A DNA stretch of 60,846 nt. Source: CAYUNT01 sp964446285. GTDB lineage: Bacteria > Sumerlaeota > Sumerlaeia > SLMS01 > CAYUNT01. A program made the translations under genes and the position numbers. The notes below the pieces were generated by a model. That model was not told the DNA's origin. It did not search any database and saw only the letters and a program-made list of their open reading frames with translations. Within the stretch, counting starts at the first letter, position 1. Each line of letters begins with the position of its first letter. Positions 35,601 to 43,997 of the stretch are shown one piece after another. The stretch spans positions 1 to 60,846 of the forward strand of contig CAYUNT010000004.1 in assembly GCA_964446285.1 (NCBI GenBank). Reading direction: 5' to 3'.

Positions 35601-36157
35601 GGTCGCGCAAATCCAAAGGAAGGAGTTGGAGGATGGGCCTTCGCGGCGAATTTCTCGGGAAGGCGTTCGTCCAGCAGCGCCAAGAGTCAAGCATTCCCCC
35701 CGCATCAGGAACAATACAAAAACGATCCCCGCGCCCCGCCTCGTTGCTCCTTTGCCCCCTATTCCCTTGCCTTTGGGATCGCGAGGCTCCGCACTCGCGC
35801 CTTGGTCCAATGCTCCTTTGCCTGCCTCCCGCGAATACCTCCTTTGCTTCCCCGCCTTTGGGATCGCGAGGCTCCGCACTCGCGTCTTGGCCCAATGCTC
35901 CTCTGCCTGCCTCCCGCGAATGCCTCCTTCGCTTCCCCGCCTTTGGGATCGCGAGGCTCCGCACTCGCGTCTTGGCCCAATGCTCCCCCCCGTGTGTTCC
36001 TTATTGCCCTGGCGGGGCGGGCGGGAGAAAGTGCTCCTGGAAGGTCAAGTTCAGCCAGGGGGCGCGCGGCCGCATGAGCATCTTCCATCGCCATTCCCCT
36101 TCGCATCGCCGTGCCGATCCCGATTCCCATCCAAACCCCGCCACGCCCAATTCTGAA
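35601..36157. other. Divergent intergenic region with tandem array
   Basis: 557 bases between wzz-like (minus) and the histidine kinase (plus). The main content is the 85-bp tandem repeat at 35766-35990. All six frames stay partly open there because of the repeat, but no protein family is recognisable. Confidence 0.6.
35766..35990. repeat. 85-bp tandem repeat, about 2.7 copies
   Basis: The unit beginning CTTTGGGATCGCGAGGCTCC recurs at 35771, 35856 and 35941, an exact 85-base period. Each unit also contains CCGCACTCGCG, CTTGG(T/C)CCAATGCTCC and TGCCTCCCGCGAAT. Units differ at only a few positions. Confidence 0.93.
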
Positions 36158-37678
36158 ATGAATTCCAATTCCGACCAAAACTCATCGCGTGAATCGAATT
36201 ACCGGCGGCTGGCGGCCTCGCGCGTCCGCCTGGTCATCTCCATCCCGACGCTGACGCTCCTGCTGCCTCTGGCCACGGGCGTGATTGTGTATTGGGATTT
36301 ATTCAATCTGACGCGCAACGCTTCGCCGCCGCTCAAGCCAGTGCTCGAAGCCACCGCCGAGGACATCCTGCGCGGAACCATGCACTTCTCGCTCGTCGGC
36401 GGCTTGGTCGGGTTGATCCTCGCCCTCGAAATCGTCCGCCCCATCCGCGAACTCACGCGCAACGTCCAGCAAGTCACCTACGGCGACTTGACGCTCAAGC
36501 CGCGCATCCCCGACCTTGGCGAACTGGCCGATCTCGGGCTGAGCTTCAGCCGGATGGTCAATCATCTCCAGCGCCTCTTCCGCGAGCGCAATCGCATCCT
36601 CGAAAGCGGTGGCCCGGTCAGCCTGTTGTGGCTCGACCTGAGCGGAAAAATCCATACGACCGACACCGCCGCAGCCGAATTGCTTGGGATTCCGCCCGAG
36701 CATCTGGCCGGGCGTCCCGTGCTGGAGATTTTGCCGCCGCTCGCGCACAATCGGGATTTCAAAGCCATCTTGCGCGGAGACCCATCGCATTTCCCTTCGG
36801 CCCCTGCCACCGGGCGCGAGGTGCGACGTCCGCTTTCAACTGTGATCGAACTTCCCGGGCGCGAGGGTTCGCCGGTGCTTTTGCTCGGCGCAACGCTGGC
36901 GCTGATGAACGACGAAACGGGCCGTCCCGTAGGATACCTTCTCGTCCTGCGAAATCTCACGCTCTTGCGCAAGTTCCACGAGCAGATGGAACGCGCGGAC
37001 CGTCTGGCGGCCCTCGGAACCTTCGCCGCCGGAATGGCGCACGAGGTTCGCAATCCGCTCGCCTCGATGAAAGGCATGGTGCAGTTGCTCGCAGAAAGCG
37101 CCGATCCCGAACAGCAGAGCGAATACGTCCGGCGGCTCGATTCCGAAATCGCGCGGCTCGAAAGCCTGATGTCCGAAGTGCTCGAATTCGCGCAGCCCGA
37201 ACCGGCGCGCCCGCGTCCGACCGACCTCAACCGCGTCGTCCGCGAATCGCTCGATGTGGCCTCGGAGCGCCACCAGCCCGAGGCGCGCCAGGTGAGCGTG
37301 CGCCTGGAACTCGATCCCGCTCTGCCGCCCGGAGTGGTTGAAATCCGCAGGCTGCACCAGGCCATCGTCAATTTGATCCTCAACGCCTTCGAGGCCGCGC
37401 CCGATGGCAGCGAGGTTGTCATCCGCACGCGCCGCGCCGCCGACGAAGATTCACAGGAGCGGCCGTTGCTCATTGAGATTTCCAACTCCGGCCCGCCCAT
37501 TTCTCCCGAGGAGCGCGAACGCATTTTCGAGCCGTTTTACACGACGAAACCCAAAGGCACCGGCCTTGGGCTGCCAATCGCGTATCAGATTATCACAGCC
37601 AACCGCGGCGATCTGGAATTTGGATGCGAGGGCGGCGTGACGACGTTCCGCGTGTCGCTCCCGCAATCGCCCGCCTGA
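36158..37678 (+). CDS. PAS-containing sensor histidine kinase (506 aa)
   Basis: Membrane sensor kinase of a two-component system (NtrB-like core). Two membrane helices lie near residues 25-45 and 75-92, then a HAMP-like linker (VRPIRELTRNVQQVTYGDL), a PAS domain (residues about 148-270), the HisKA motif MAHEVRNPLASMKGMV with phospho-acceptor His295, and HATPase boxes N (NLILNAFEAAP), F (IFEPFYTTKPKG) and G2 (GTGLGLPIA). No response regulator is adjacent. The ATG at 36158 is chosen because the frame upstream only translates the tandem repeat region. The gene is followed by two hairpin repeat units. Confidence 0.92.
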   Translation: MNSNSDQNSSRESNYRRLAASRVRLVISIPTLTLLLPLATGVIVYWDLFNLTRNASPPLKPVLEATAEDILRGTMHFSLVGGLVGLILALEIVRPIRELTRNVQQVTYGDLTLKPRIPDLGELADLGLSFSRMVNHLQRLFRERNRILESGGPVSLLWLDLSGKIHTTDTAAAELLGIPPEHLAGRPVLEILPPLAHNRDFKAILRGDPSHFPSAPATGREVRRPLSTVIELPGREGSPVLLLGATLALMNDETGRPVGYLLVLRNLTLLRKFHEQMERADRLAALGTFAAGMAHEVRNPLASMKGMVQLLAESADPEQQSEYVRRLDSEIARLESLMSEVLEFAQPEPARPRPTDLNRVVRESLDVASERHQPEARQVSVRLELDPALPPGVVEIRRLHQAIVNLILNAFEAAPDGSEVVIRTRRAADEDSQERPLLIEISNSGPPISPEERERIFEPFYTTKPKGTGLGLPIAYQIITANRGDLEFGCEGGVTTFRVSLPQSPA

Positions 37679-37696
37679 GAGACTATCCATTGACCC

Positions 37697-37766
37697 TTGG
37701 TGGCGTGGGCATCTTGCCCAAGATTTCCGGTGGCTTGGACGTCTTGTCCAAGATTCCTTGGCGGGT
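37697..37766 (-). repeat. Two tandem hairpin repeat units downstream of the histidine kinase
   Basis: Minus-strand units: CTTGGACA-aga-CGTCCAAG followed by CCACCGG, and TTGGGCA-aga-TGCCCA followed by CGCCACC. Stem changes in the second unit are compensated. They may also work as a terminator for the kinase gene. Confidence 0.8.
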
Positions 37767-37799
37767 TTAAAGACAGACTCTAAGGGAGACAATCCGGCC

Positions 37800-38285
37800 A
37801 TGCTCATTCTCATCGCCCCAACGCTTGGATGGACCTGGCCCGCGCTTGTGCCTATTATGTCTGTCGCTGCGGGATATTTGGGGTTTAAGAAGTTCACCAG
37901 CTATGGCGAAGGAGCCTGGGAAGAAGGCGAACTGACCCAGCGAATGCGCGAACAACGCATCGTCGAGATTCCGCTGGCATCGGAAACCGTCGAGCCGATC
38001 GCGGACGAAATGGGCCGCGACGAAATGCTGACCTTCCAGCGCGACGATTGCATTTTGATTATTCACAAAAAATTCGATGGGCGGATGAACTTGCGCATCA
38101 TGGGTCCGCGCGAGCGCAGCGCTCAGGAATTGAGCGGGATCGGGACGCAATTCGCCACGACGCTTATTCAACAATTTGCATATAGCAGGGTTGTGCGCGA
38201 GCTCGACCGCAAAGGGATTACTGTGGTGGCCGAACAGCGCGACGAAAACGGCGATCTCGTTCTCCGCACGCGCAAGTGGGGATGA
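37800..38285 (+). CDS. Hypothetical protein, DUF1257/Ycf35-like C-terminus (161 aa)
   Basis: Not confidently recognised. A hydrophobic N-terminus (LILIAPTLGWTWPALVPIM…AAGYLGF) could be a membrane anchor. The C-terminal 40 residues (QQFAYSRVVRELDRKGITVV…DENGDLVLRTRKW) resemble the end of DUF1257/Ycf35 proteins, whose function is unknown. The middle is charged. GGGAG lies 11 bases before the ATG at 37800. It is isolated between two repeat regions. Confidence 0.6.
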   Translation: MLILIAPTLGWTWPALVPIMSVAAGYLGFKKFTSYGEGAWEEGELTQRMREQRIVEIPLASETVEPIADEMGRDEMLTFQRDDCILIIHKKFDGRMNLRIMGPRERSAQELSGIGTQFATTLIQQFAYSRVVRELDRKGITVVAEQRDENGDLVLRTRKWG

Positions 38286-38402
38286 CCGCCTTGGTTTCGG
38301 GCAAATGCGAAAAACCGATTGAGCGCGGGGAGGGGGAACGCAATGGATTGTTGGCGTTCGCCCGCCGCGGCGGAAAAAAGAAGGCATAGGACATTACGGA
38401 CG

Positions 38403-38465
38403 GTGTTGTGAGTTGTGAGTGAAGAAGTGGGCAGTGATCAGTGAACAGTGGGCAGCGGGGCAGTG
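38403..38465 (+). repeat. Composite heptamer repeat array, copy 3
   Basis: AGTTGTG units, a GAAGAAGT junction, then CAGTGAT/CAGTGAA/CAGTGGG units. Confidence 0.8.
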
Positions 38466-38525
38466 CCATTGGTTTCCGAGTCAGGTCATCTTCTAAATCC
38501 TTTCAACCCTTTATTTCCCACTCTT

Positions 38526-38583
38526 ACCTCACAACTCACAACTCACACCTCACAACCCACAACTCTCTTCCCTCCCAACTCTC
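38526..38583 (-). repeat. Inverted heptamer half-array, partner of copy 3
   Basis: About seven CACAACT-type heptamers in the opposite orientation to 38403-38465. Confidence 0.8.
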
Positions 38584-38599
38584 CCTCCCGAGGACTCTC

Positions 38600-39358
38600 A
38601 TGACTTCCATTCACAAACTTTCCATTTTTTTCTGCGCGATATTCTGCCTTTCGATTTCGGCGGCGCCCGCAGCCGGAGCCGGGGCCGATGTCAAACTTCA
38701 GGAAATCATCGCCAAGATGCGTTTGCATTGGACCAAGCGCGTTGATACGTTCCGCGCGGAAAACGCGACGCTCAAACGCGGCCCCTCCGATCCGTATTAC
38801 ACGGTGTTTCTGGGCGATTCGCTAACGGAAGGCTTTGACCTCGCCAAGTATTTCCCCGGGCATCTCACGCTCAATCGCGGGATCATTTCGGATCACATCG
38901 GCATTGGGGGCGACCAGGGCGTGCTGCAACGCCTCGATGTGTCGGTGGCCGACTGCCACACGTCGCGTGTGATTTTGCTGATCGGCGTCAACGACTTGGC
39001 GGATTATGTGCGCGCCAAGGCCGATCCCGAAACCAGCCGGACGCTTCTGCTGGCGGGGCACAAACGGCTCGTCGAGAAAATCCGCGCCTGCGCCCCTGCG
39101 GGAACCGAGGTTGTTCTCGTTTCCCTATTCCCCAGCGGCGGGCGCTATACGCCGCTATTGCCCGAGATTCGCGCTTACAACGAGGGACTGAAGGCGCTGG
39201 CAGCCGAGTTGAAATGCCCCTATTGGGATGTGCATTCGCTGCTGACAGACGACAAAGGCGCATTGCGGGCCGATTTCACGCACGACGGCCTGCACTTGCT
39301 CCCCCCCGCCTACGAAATCCTCGCGCGCGAATACCGCCGCCACCTGGGCTGGGAATAG
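38600..39358 (+). CDS. Secreted GDSL/SGNH-family hydrolase (252 aa)
   Basis: Probable esterase, for example of acetylated polysaccharide or platelet-activating-factor type. The signal peptide ends near PAAGAGA. Block I FLGDSLTEGF carries the nucleophile Ser, Gly in LNRGIISDHIGIGG is block II, block III is LIGVNDLADY with Asn, and the C-terminal THDGLHLLPPAY holds the Asp-x-x-His pair of block V. GAGGA five bases before the ATG supports the start. It precedes the DUF5009 gene in the same direction, which might be a deacylation/acylation pairing. Confidence 0.87.
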   Translation: MTSIHKLSIFFCAIFCLSISAAPAAGAGADVKLQEIIAKMRLHWTKRVDTFRAENATLKRGPSDPYYTVFLGDSLTEGFDLAKYFPGHLTLNRGIISDHIGIGGDQGVLQRLDVSVADCHTSRVILLIGVNDLADYVRAKADPETSRTLLLAGHKRLVEKIRACAPAGTEVVLVSLFPSGGRYTPLLPEIRAYNEGLKALAAELKCPYWDVHSLLTDDKGALRADFTHDGLHLLPPAYEILAREYRRHLGWE

Positions 39359-39648
39359 TCCGTTTCTCCTGTTCTCCTGCGCTCCGCCGAGCGCTTCTTG
39401 TCCTGCCCGCCAGGATGGACATTTCTTTTTTTTGCGTTTGTCCGTCGTGCCCATGCGAGTCTGTGCACGCCGGTGCTGGCGTCGTTTATTGTGGCCGCGC
39501 GCGTCCGTTGCCGTCTTGACATGGGGGTGGTTTTGCGGCAGAGAATCGGCATCGTTGCGCGTAGTTGCACTGGCCGCGAACGAGCTTGGGTCTTTTTCAA
39601 ACAAGTAGCATTCCACGATCTGAACCATCCCGAAATCGAGGCGCTCCG
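39359..39648 (+). promoter_or_regulatory. Leader of the DUF5009 gene with a candidate promoter
   Basis: A perfect -35 TTGACA at 39516-39521 is followed by GAGAAT at 39541-39546 (spacer 19), a plausible but imperfect sigma-70 promoter. GAGG at 39638-39641 lies seven bases before ATG 39649. Nothing else is seen in these 290 bases. Confidence 0.35.
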
Positions 39649-41205
39649 ATGAGTCGTCAAAACGTTTCAGCAACTCCCTCCTCCAATCCGGGTTCCAGCG
39701 GTAAAACCACCGCCGCCGCCTCCGCGCCCATCGCCCTTTCCGGCACCACCGCCGCCCCCGCGGCTTCCGCTGCGCCGCGCCGCGCGCTGGCCCTCGATGC
39801 GCTGCGCGGAATCGCCATCCTTGGCATGTGCCTTTCGGGCGTCATTCCGTGGAACACGCTGCCCGCCTGGATGTATCACGCTCAAACTCCGCCGCCCGCC
39901 CGCACTTTCGCTCCGGATGTTCCGGGAATCTCGTGGGTCGATCTCGTGTTTCCCTATTTCCTCTTCGCGCTGGGCGCGGCGATTCCTCTGGCGCTCTCGC
40001 GGCGGCTCGATAAAGCGCGCTCGCCTTGGAAACTCGTTCCAACGATCATCGAACGCACCGCGCTTCTGCTCGGATTCGCCTTTTTCTACCAGGCCATCCG
40101 TCCCTGGGACCTGAATCCGAATCCAACCACCCTGACCTGGATCATCGCCCTGCTTGGGTTCGGGCTGCTGTTTCTGATGTTCATGCGGTTTCCGGACTCG
40201 TGGTCCGAGGAATTGCGCGACAGTTTGCGCGCGGCCGGGTGGATTCTCGCGGCGTTTTTCCTCGCGCTTTACACGTATCCCGATGGCAGCGGATTTTCGA
40301 TTCACCGCAGCGACATCATTATCGTGCTTCTCGCCTGGGGGTATTTCGGCGGCGCGCTGATCTGGCTCTTTACGCGCAACAAACCCCTCGTGCGGCTTGG
40401 AGTTCTGGTTCTTTTCTTCGGATTGCGCCTGGCCTCGACCGCGCCCGGATGGGTGAAAACCTTCTGGGAAGGATCGCCCTGCCCGTGGCTGTTCGCCGTC
40501 GGATTTTTCGGGTATTTGTGCATTGTGGTTCCGGCCACGCTCGTGGGCGACAGCCTTCTGAAATGGATGAACCGAAAGGAAGAAGACGCGGTTCCCAAAG
40601 CGGCGCCTGCGGAACCGTCGCTCATTTCCTGGACGCGCGGACGGCTTCTCGCGATTGCCGGGCTGATGATGGTATTTCAAGTTGTTCTTCTCACCGGGCT
40701 GTTTGGGCGCTGGGTGTTTGCTACAACGCTCGTGGCCGCCGCGCTCGGATGGTGCGGATGGCGGCTTGTCGCGCATCCGGCCACCGCAACCGAAAAATGG
40801 CTCAAGCAATTGTATCTCTGGGGATTTTACTGGCTGCTGCTGGGCTTGTTCCTTGAGCCTTACGAGGGCGGCATCAAGAAAGACTGGGCCACGACGAGTT
40901 ACTTTTTCACGACGACCGGCATGGCGATTTTCCTTCTAATCGCACTGATTATCGTAATCGACATCCTGCGGGCCTCGCGCGGCCTGATGTGGATTGTGCA
41001 AACCGGCCAAAACCCGATGATCGCCTACGCGGGAATTCAAAACCTCGTTCTGGCCGTGGTTTTCATCCTCGGAATCAACCAGGTGGCGGAAAAACTCATA
41101 GAAGGCAAACCCTGGGTGGGGTTTTTGTATGGATGCCTTCTCACGGGGTTGCTCGGCGCCGCTGTTAGCGCCTTCACGCGGAAAAAGATTTTCTGGCGGA
41201 CCTGA
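39649..41205 (+). CDS. DUF5009 / HGSNAT-like membrane acyltransferase (518 aa)
   Basis: Polytopic membrane protein resembling heparan-alpha-glucosaminide N-acetyltransferases and DUF5009 proteins. After an Ala/Ser/Thr-rich leader of about 42 residues comes RALALDALRGIAILGMCLSG, then ISWVDLVFPYFLFALGAAIPLAL, the family's catalytic-histidine-containing or equivalent region. About 11 helices follow. These enzymes move acetyl groups from cytoplasmic acetyl-CoA to sugars outside the membrane; the substrate here is unknown. The start is fixed by GAGG seven bases upstream. It neighbours an esterase and a sugar transporter. Confidence 0.8.
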   Translation: MSRQNVSATPSSNPGSSGKTTAAASAPIALSGTTAAPAASAAPRRALALDALRGIAILGMCLSGVIPWNTLPAWMYHAQTPPPARTFAPDVPGISWVDLVFPYFLFALGAAIPLALSRRLDKARSPWKLVPTIIERTALLLGFAFFYQAIRPWDLNPNPTTLTWIIALLGFGLLFLMFMRFPDSWSEELRDSLRAAGWILAAFFLALYTYPDGSGFSIHRSDIIIVLLAWGYFGGALIWLFTRNKPLVRLGVLVLFFGLRLASTAPGWVKTFWEGSPCPWLFAVGFFGYLCIVVPATLVGDSLLKWMNRKEEDAVPKAAPAEPSLISWTRGRLLAIAGLMMVFQVVLLTGLFGRWVFATTLVAAALGWCGWRLVAHPATATEKWLKQLYLWGFYWLLLGLFLEPYEGGIKKDWATTSYFFTTTGMAIFLLIALIIVIDILRASRGLMWIVQTGQNPMIAYAGIQNLVLAVVFILGINQVAEKLIEGKPWVGFLYGCLLTGLLGAAVSAFTRKKIFWRT

Positions 41206-41345
41206 TAACCCGGCTGGCGCTTGGATTTTGCGCTTGGGGACTTTTCGCTTGCCCGCCACAGCGGGAAAACGCTTGAGTTCATTAGGATTTGAATTGGGTC
41301 TCCTTTGCCTGGGCCGAACCCGCAGAACAGGCAGGTTTCTCGTCC

Positions 41346-43772
41346 GTGAATTCGCGAGATACGTCTCAGAGCCACGCCAGCAGCGCAACCGGTTGCACGC
41401 GCCGATTGTTCCGGCCCGGCGAATTGTTTGCCCGGATGCCACTGGCGCAGGCGGCGGCGGCATTGCTGCTCGTTTGCGCCGCGGCGACCTTGGCGCCCTC
41501 CTCTGCTCGCGCCGAGGCCGAGACCCAAGCCAGCGCCCCCAAGAATCCGCCCACCGAGCGCGTTCGCATCCGCTTTTGGAACAACATGTTTTGGGGTCCG
41601 CCGTGCGACGCGGTCCATGCCCTCGTCGAGCAATTCAATCGCGAGAACCCGGACATCCAGGTGGACATTCTCGACGTTCCGCAGATGGAACAGAAAATCT
41701 TCACAGCGGCGGCGGGCGGGGTCGCGCCCGAGGTGGCGATATTCGACCGTTTCCGCACGGCGGCCTATGCGGAGCGAAACGCCTTCCTGCCGCTCGACGA
41801 TCTGGCCGCCCGCGCGGGCATTCGCGAGGATGAATTCTTCGCCACCTGCTGGGGCGAATGCGTATATCGGGGCAAACTCTATTCGATTCCCTTTAATACA
41901 GACGTGCGCGTGCTCTTCTACAACCGTGCATCGTTCCGCGAGGCGGGCCTCGATCCCAACCGGCCCCCCCGAACGTGGAAGGAACTGGAAGAGATGTCGC
42001 GCAAACTAACCCGCGTCAGCGACAAGGGGCGGATCGAGCGCGTTGGTTTCATTCCCGCCTCCGGCAGCCCGTTCAATGTCGGCAACACCTGGCTGTATCT
42101 CTACGGCTGGCAAAAGGGCGGCGAGTTTATGAGCGCCGACGGCACGCGCTGCACCGCCAATGACCCCAAAATTGTCGCCGCGCTCGAATGGGTCACGAAT
42201 TTTATCAATGGGTATGGCGTCTCCGAACTCACCCGTTTTGGCTCGGGATTCGGCATCAAGGAACTCGACCCGTTCCTCTCCGGAAAAATGGCGATGATCG
42301 GCGAAGAGGGGTTCCTGCTCTCGCGCATCCGCCAATACAAGCCCGACCTGGATTTCGGCGTCGCGCCGCTGCCCTGGCCCGAGGACGGACGCCATGCCAC
42401 CTGGTCGGGCGGATTTGCGCTCGTTATGCCCGTCGGCTGCAAATATCCCGAACAGACCATGAAGTTCATCCGTTTCCTGACGAGCCACGACGCGCAGGCG
42501 TTTTACGGCGAAAAGGCGGAGCAGATTCCCGCGAACGAAAGCGCGGCCCGCACGCCGTATTTCCTCAACGATCCCAATTGGCGCGTATTTATCGACGAAA
42601 TGAAATACTCGCGCTACCGCCCCGTAACGCCCGCCGGGCCGGTGCTCTGGGATGAGTTGTCGCGCGCCAATGAATTCGCGTTCATGGGCAAGATGACGCC
42701 AAAAGAGGCGCTCGATCAGGCGCAGGCGAACGTCCAGCGCGAACTGGATAAAATCGCCGAGAGGCGCGCGACGTTGAAAAAACCCCTCATTCCCTGGGGG
42801 GGGCTGGCGCTGACCCTTGGGGCGTTGTTTTTGCTGGCCGTGGGCTGGCGCGCATGGTCATCCGCGCGCCAGATGCGCCAGATGACTGTCCACCGCAAAG
42901 AGGCGATGGCCGGGTATCTTTTCGCCCTGCCGGTGATCATCGGGCTGCTTGTGTTCACACTAGGGCCGATTCTGGCTTCGGCGGTTTTCAGTCTGAGCAA
43001 CTATGAGGTCCTGACCCCGGCGCGATGGACGGGCATGGACAACTACCGCCGCCTGATCGCCGGCGACCCGCGTTTCTGGACCTCGCTCTGGAACACGGTC
43101 TTTTACACAGTGTTTTCCGTGCCGCTCGGGGTGGCCGGGTCGCTTGGGCTGGCGTTGCTGCTAAATGCGCGCATCGTCGGGCGGTCGGTTTTCCGCACGC
43201 TGTTTTACCTGCCGAGCATTGTGCCGGTCGTGGCGTCCTCCATGCTGTTTCTGTGGCTCTTCAACGGCGAATACGGGTTGTTTAACGCCATTTTCACCGC
43301 GCTGGGATTCAAACCTCTGCCGTGGTTGACGAGCGAGCATTGGGCGAAACCTTCGCTTGTGCTGATGAGCCTGTGGAGCATCGGCGCGGGGATGATCATC
43401 TTCCTCGCGGCGCTGCAAGGGATTCCGCGGCATTTGTATGAAGCGGCGAAGATCGACGGCGCAAGCGCGTGGCGGCAATTTCTGCATGTCACTCTGCCAA
43501 TGCTCTCCCCGGCGATTTTGTTCATGCTCATCATTAACGCCATTGCGGCGTTCCAGGTTTTCACGCAGGCATACCTGATGACTAACGGCCAGGGCACGCC
43601 GATGGATTCCACGCTGTTTTACGTGTTCTATTTGTTCCGGCTCGGGTTCGAGTATTTCGACATGGGCTACGCCTCCGCAATGGCGTGGATCATGTTTCTT
43701 CTGATCGTCGGCGTGACGGCGCTCCAGTTCCGATTCTCCCGGCGCTGGGTGCATTCGGAGGCGGAAGATTGA
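41346..43772 (+). CDS. Extracellular solute-binding protein fused to MalF-type ABC permease (808 aa)
   Basis: One polypeptide joins two usually separate transporter parts. An Arg-rich n-region and hydrophobic segment (PLAQAAAALLLVCAAATLA) form the signal. Residues to about 480 are a family 1 sugar-binding protein (IRFWNNMFWGPPCDAVHALVEQFN, YSIPFNTDVRVLFYN, FRFLTSHDAQAFYGEK-type C-terminus). A hydrophobic helix then leads into a MalF-like permease with about six helices and the EAA loop EAAKIDGASAWRQFLHVTLP. The start is uncertain: GTG 41346 keeps the charged n-region, ATG 41436 loses it. It probably imports an oligosaccharide together with the MalG-type gene at 43998. No ATPase gene is nearby. 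Confidence 0.87.
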   Translation: MNSRDTSQSHASSATGCTRRLFRPGELFARMPLAQAAAALLLVCAAATLAPSSARAEAETQASAPKNPPTERVRIRFWNNMFWGPPCDAVHALVEQFNRENPDIQVDILDVPQMEQKIFTAAAGGVAPEVAIFDRFRTAAYAERNAFLPLDDLAARAGIREDEFFATCWGECVYRGKLYSIPFNTDVRVLFYNRASFREAGLDPNRPPRTWKELEEMSRKLTRVSDKGRIERVGFIPASGSPFNVGNTWLYLYGWQKGGEFMSADGTRCTANDPKIVAALEWVTNFINGYGVSELTRFGSGFGIKELDPFLSGKMAMIGEEGFLLSRIRQYKPDLDFGVAPLPWPEDGRHATWSGGFALVMPVGCKYPEQTMKFIRFLTSHDAQAFYGEKAEQIPANESAARTPYFLNDPNWRVFIDEMKYSRYRPVTPAGPVLWDELSRANEFAFMGKMTPKEALDQAQANVQRELDKIAERRATLKKPLIPWGGLALTLGALFLLAVGWRAWSSARQMRQMTVHRKEAMAGYLFALPVIIGLLVFTLGPILASAVFSLSNYEVLTPARWTGMDNYRRLIAGDPRFWTSLWNTVFYTVFSVPLGVAGSLGLALLLNARIVGRSVFRTLFYLPSIVPVVASSMLFLWLFNGEYGLFNAIFTALGFKPLPWLTSEHWAKPSLVLMSLWSIGAGMIIFLAALQGIPRHLYEAAKIDGASAWRQFLHVTLPMLSPAILFMLIINAIAAFQVFTQAYLMTNGQGTPMDSTLFYVFYLFRLGFEYFDMGYASAMAWIMFLLIVGVTALQFRFSRRWVHSEAED

Positions 43773-43778
43773 GGAAGA

Positions 43779-43892
43779 CTTGTGAGTTGTGGGTTGTGAG
43801 AAAGAAAGTCAACAAAGATCAGTGGCCAGTGAGCAGGAAAAGAGTTGTGGGTTGTGAGTTGTGAGAAAGAAAGTGAACAGAGGTCAGTGGCC
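43779..43892 (+). repeat. Composite heptamer repeat array, copy 4 (tandem double)
   Basis: Two successive complete arrays, each GTTGTGR units, GAAAGAAAGT junction, then CAGTGGCC-type units. They fill most of the 225-base gap between the two permease genes. Confidence 0.82.
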
Positions 43893-43896
43893 GCTC

Positions 43897-43947
43897 CATA
43901 AAGTCCCATAGGTCCTATAAGTCCCATTCGTCTCATAGGTCCCATTT
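43897..43947 (+). repeat. Nine-base-periodic GTCCCATAG repeat
   Basis: Five nonamers (GTCCCATAG, GTCCTATAA, GTCCCATTC, GTCTCATAG, GTCCCATTT). The inverse appears at 55257-55291. Confidence 0.75.
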
Positions 43948-43997
43948 AGTGCCGCCGGCAACCTTCCGCCGCTTCTATTTCGCCAGGTCCTGATTCC

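Larger units (their letters stand above)
38286..38599. other. Intergenic region with paired inverted heptamer arrays
   Basis: No gene in 314 bases. The content is a forward heptamer array (38403-38465) and an inverted GTTGTGA-type half array (38526-38583), which could fold on one another. GAGGA at 38590-38594 is the ribosome binding site of the next gene. Confidence 0.6.

Noticed and set aside
35601..35879. N-terminal extension of the Wzz-like protein
   Set aside because: The codons are tandem-repeat and spacer DNA; the normal cytoplasmic start is at 35600.
35766..35990. Possible CRISPR array
   Set aside because: Units are 85 bp and continuous, with no repeat-spacer alternation and no cas genes.
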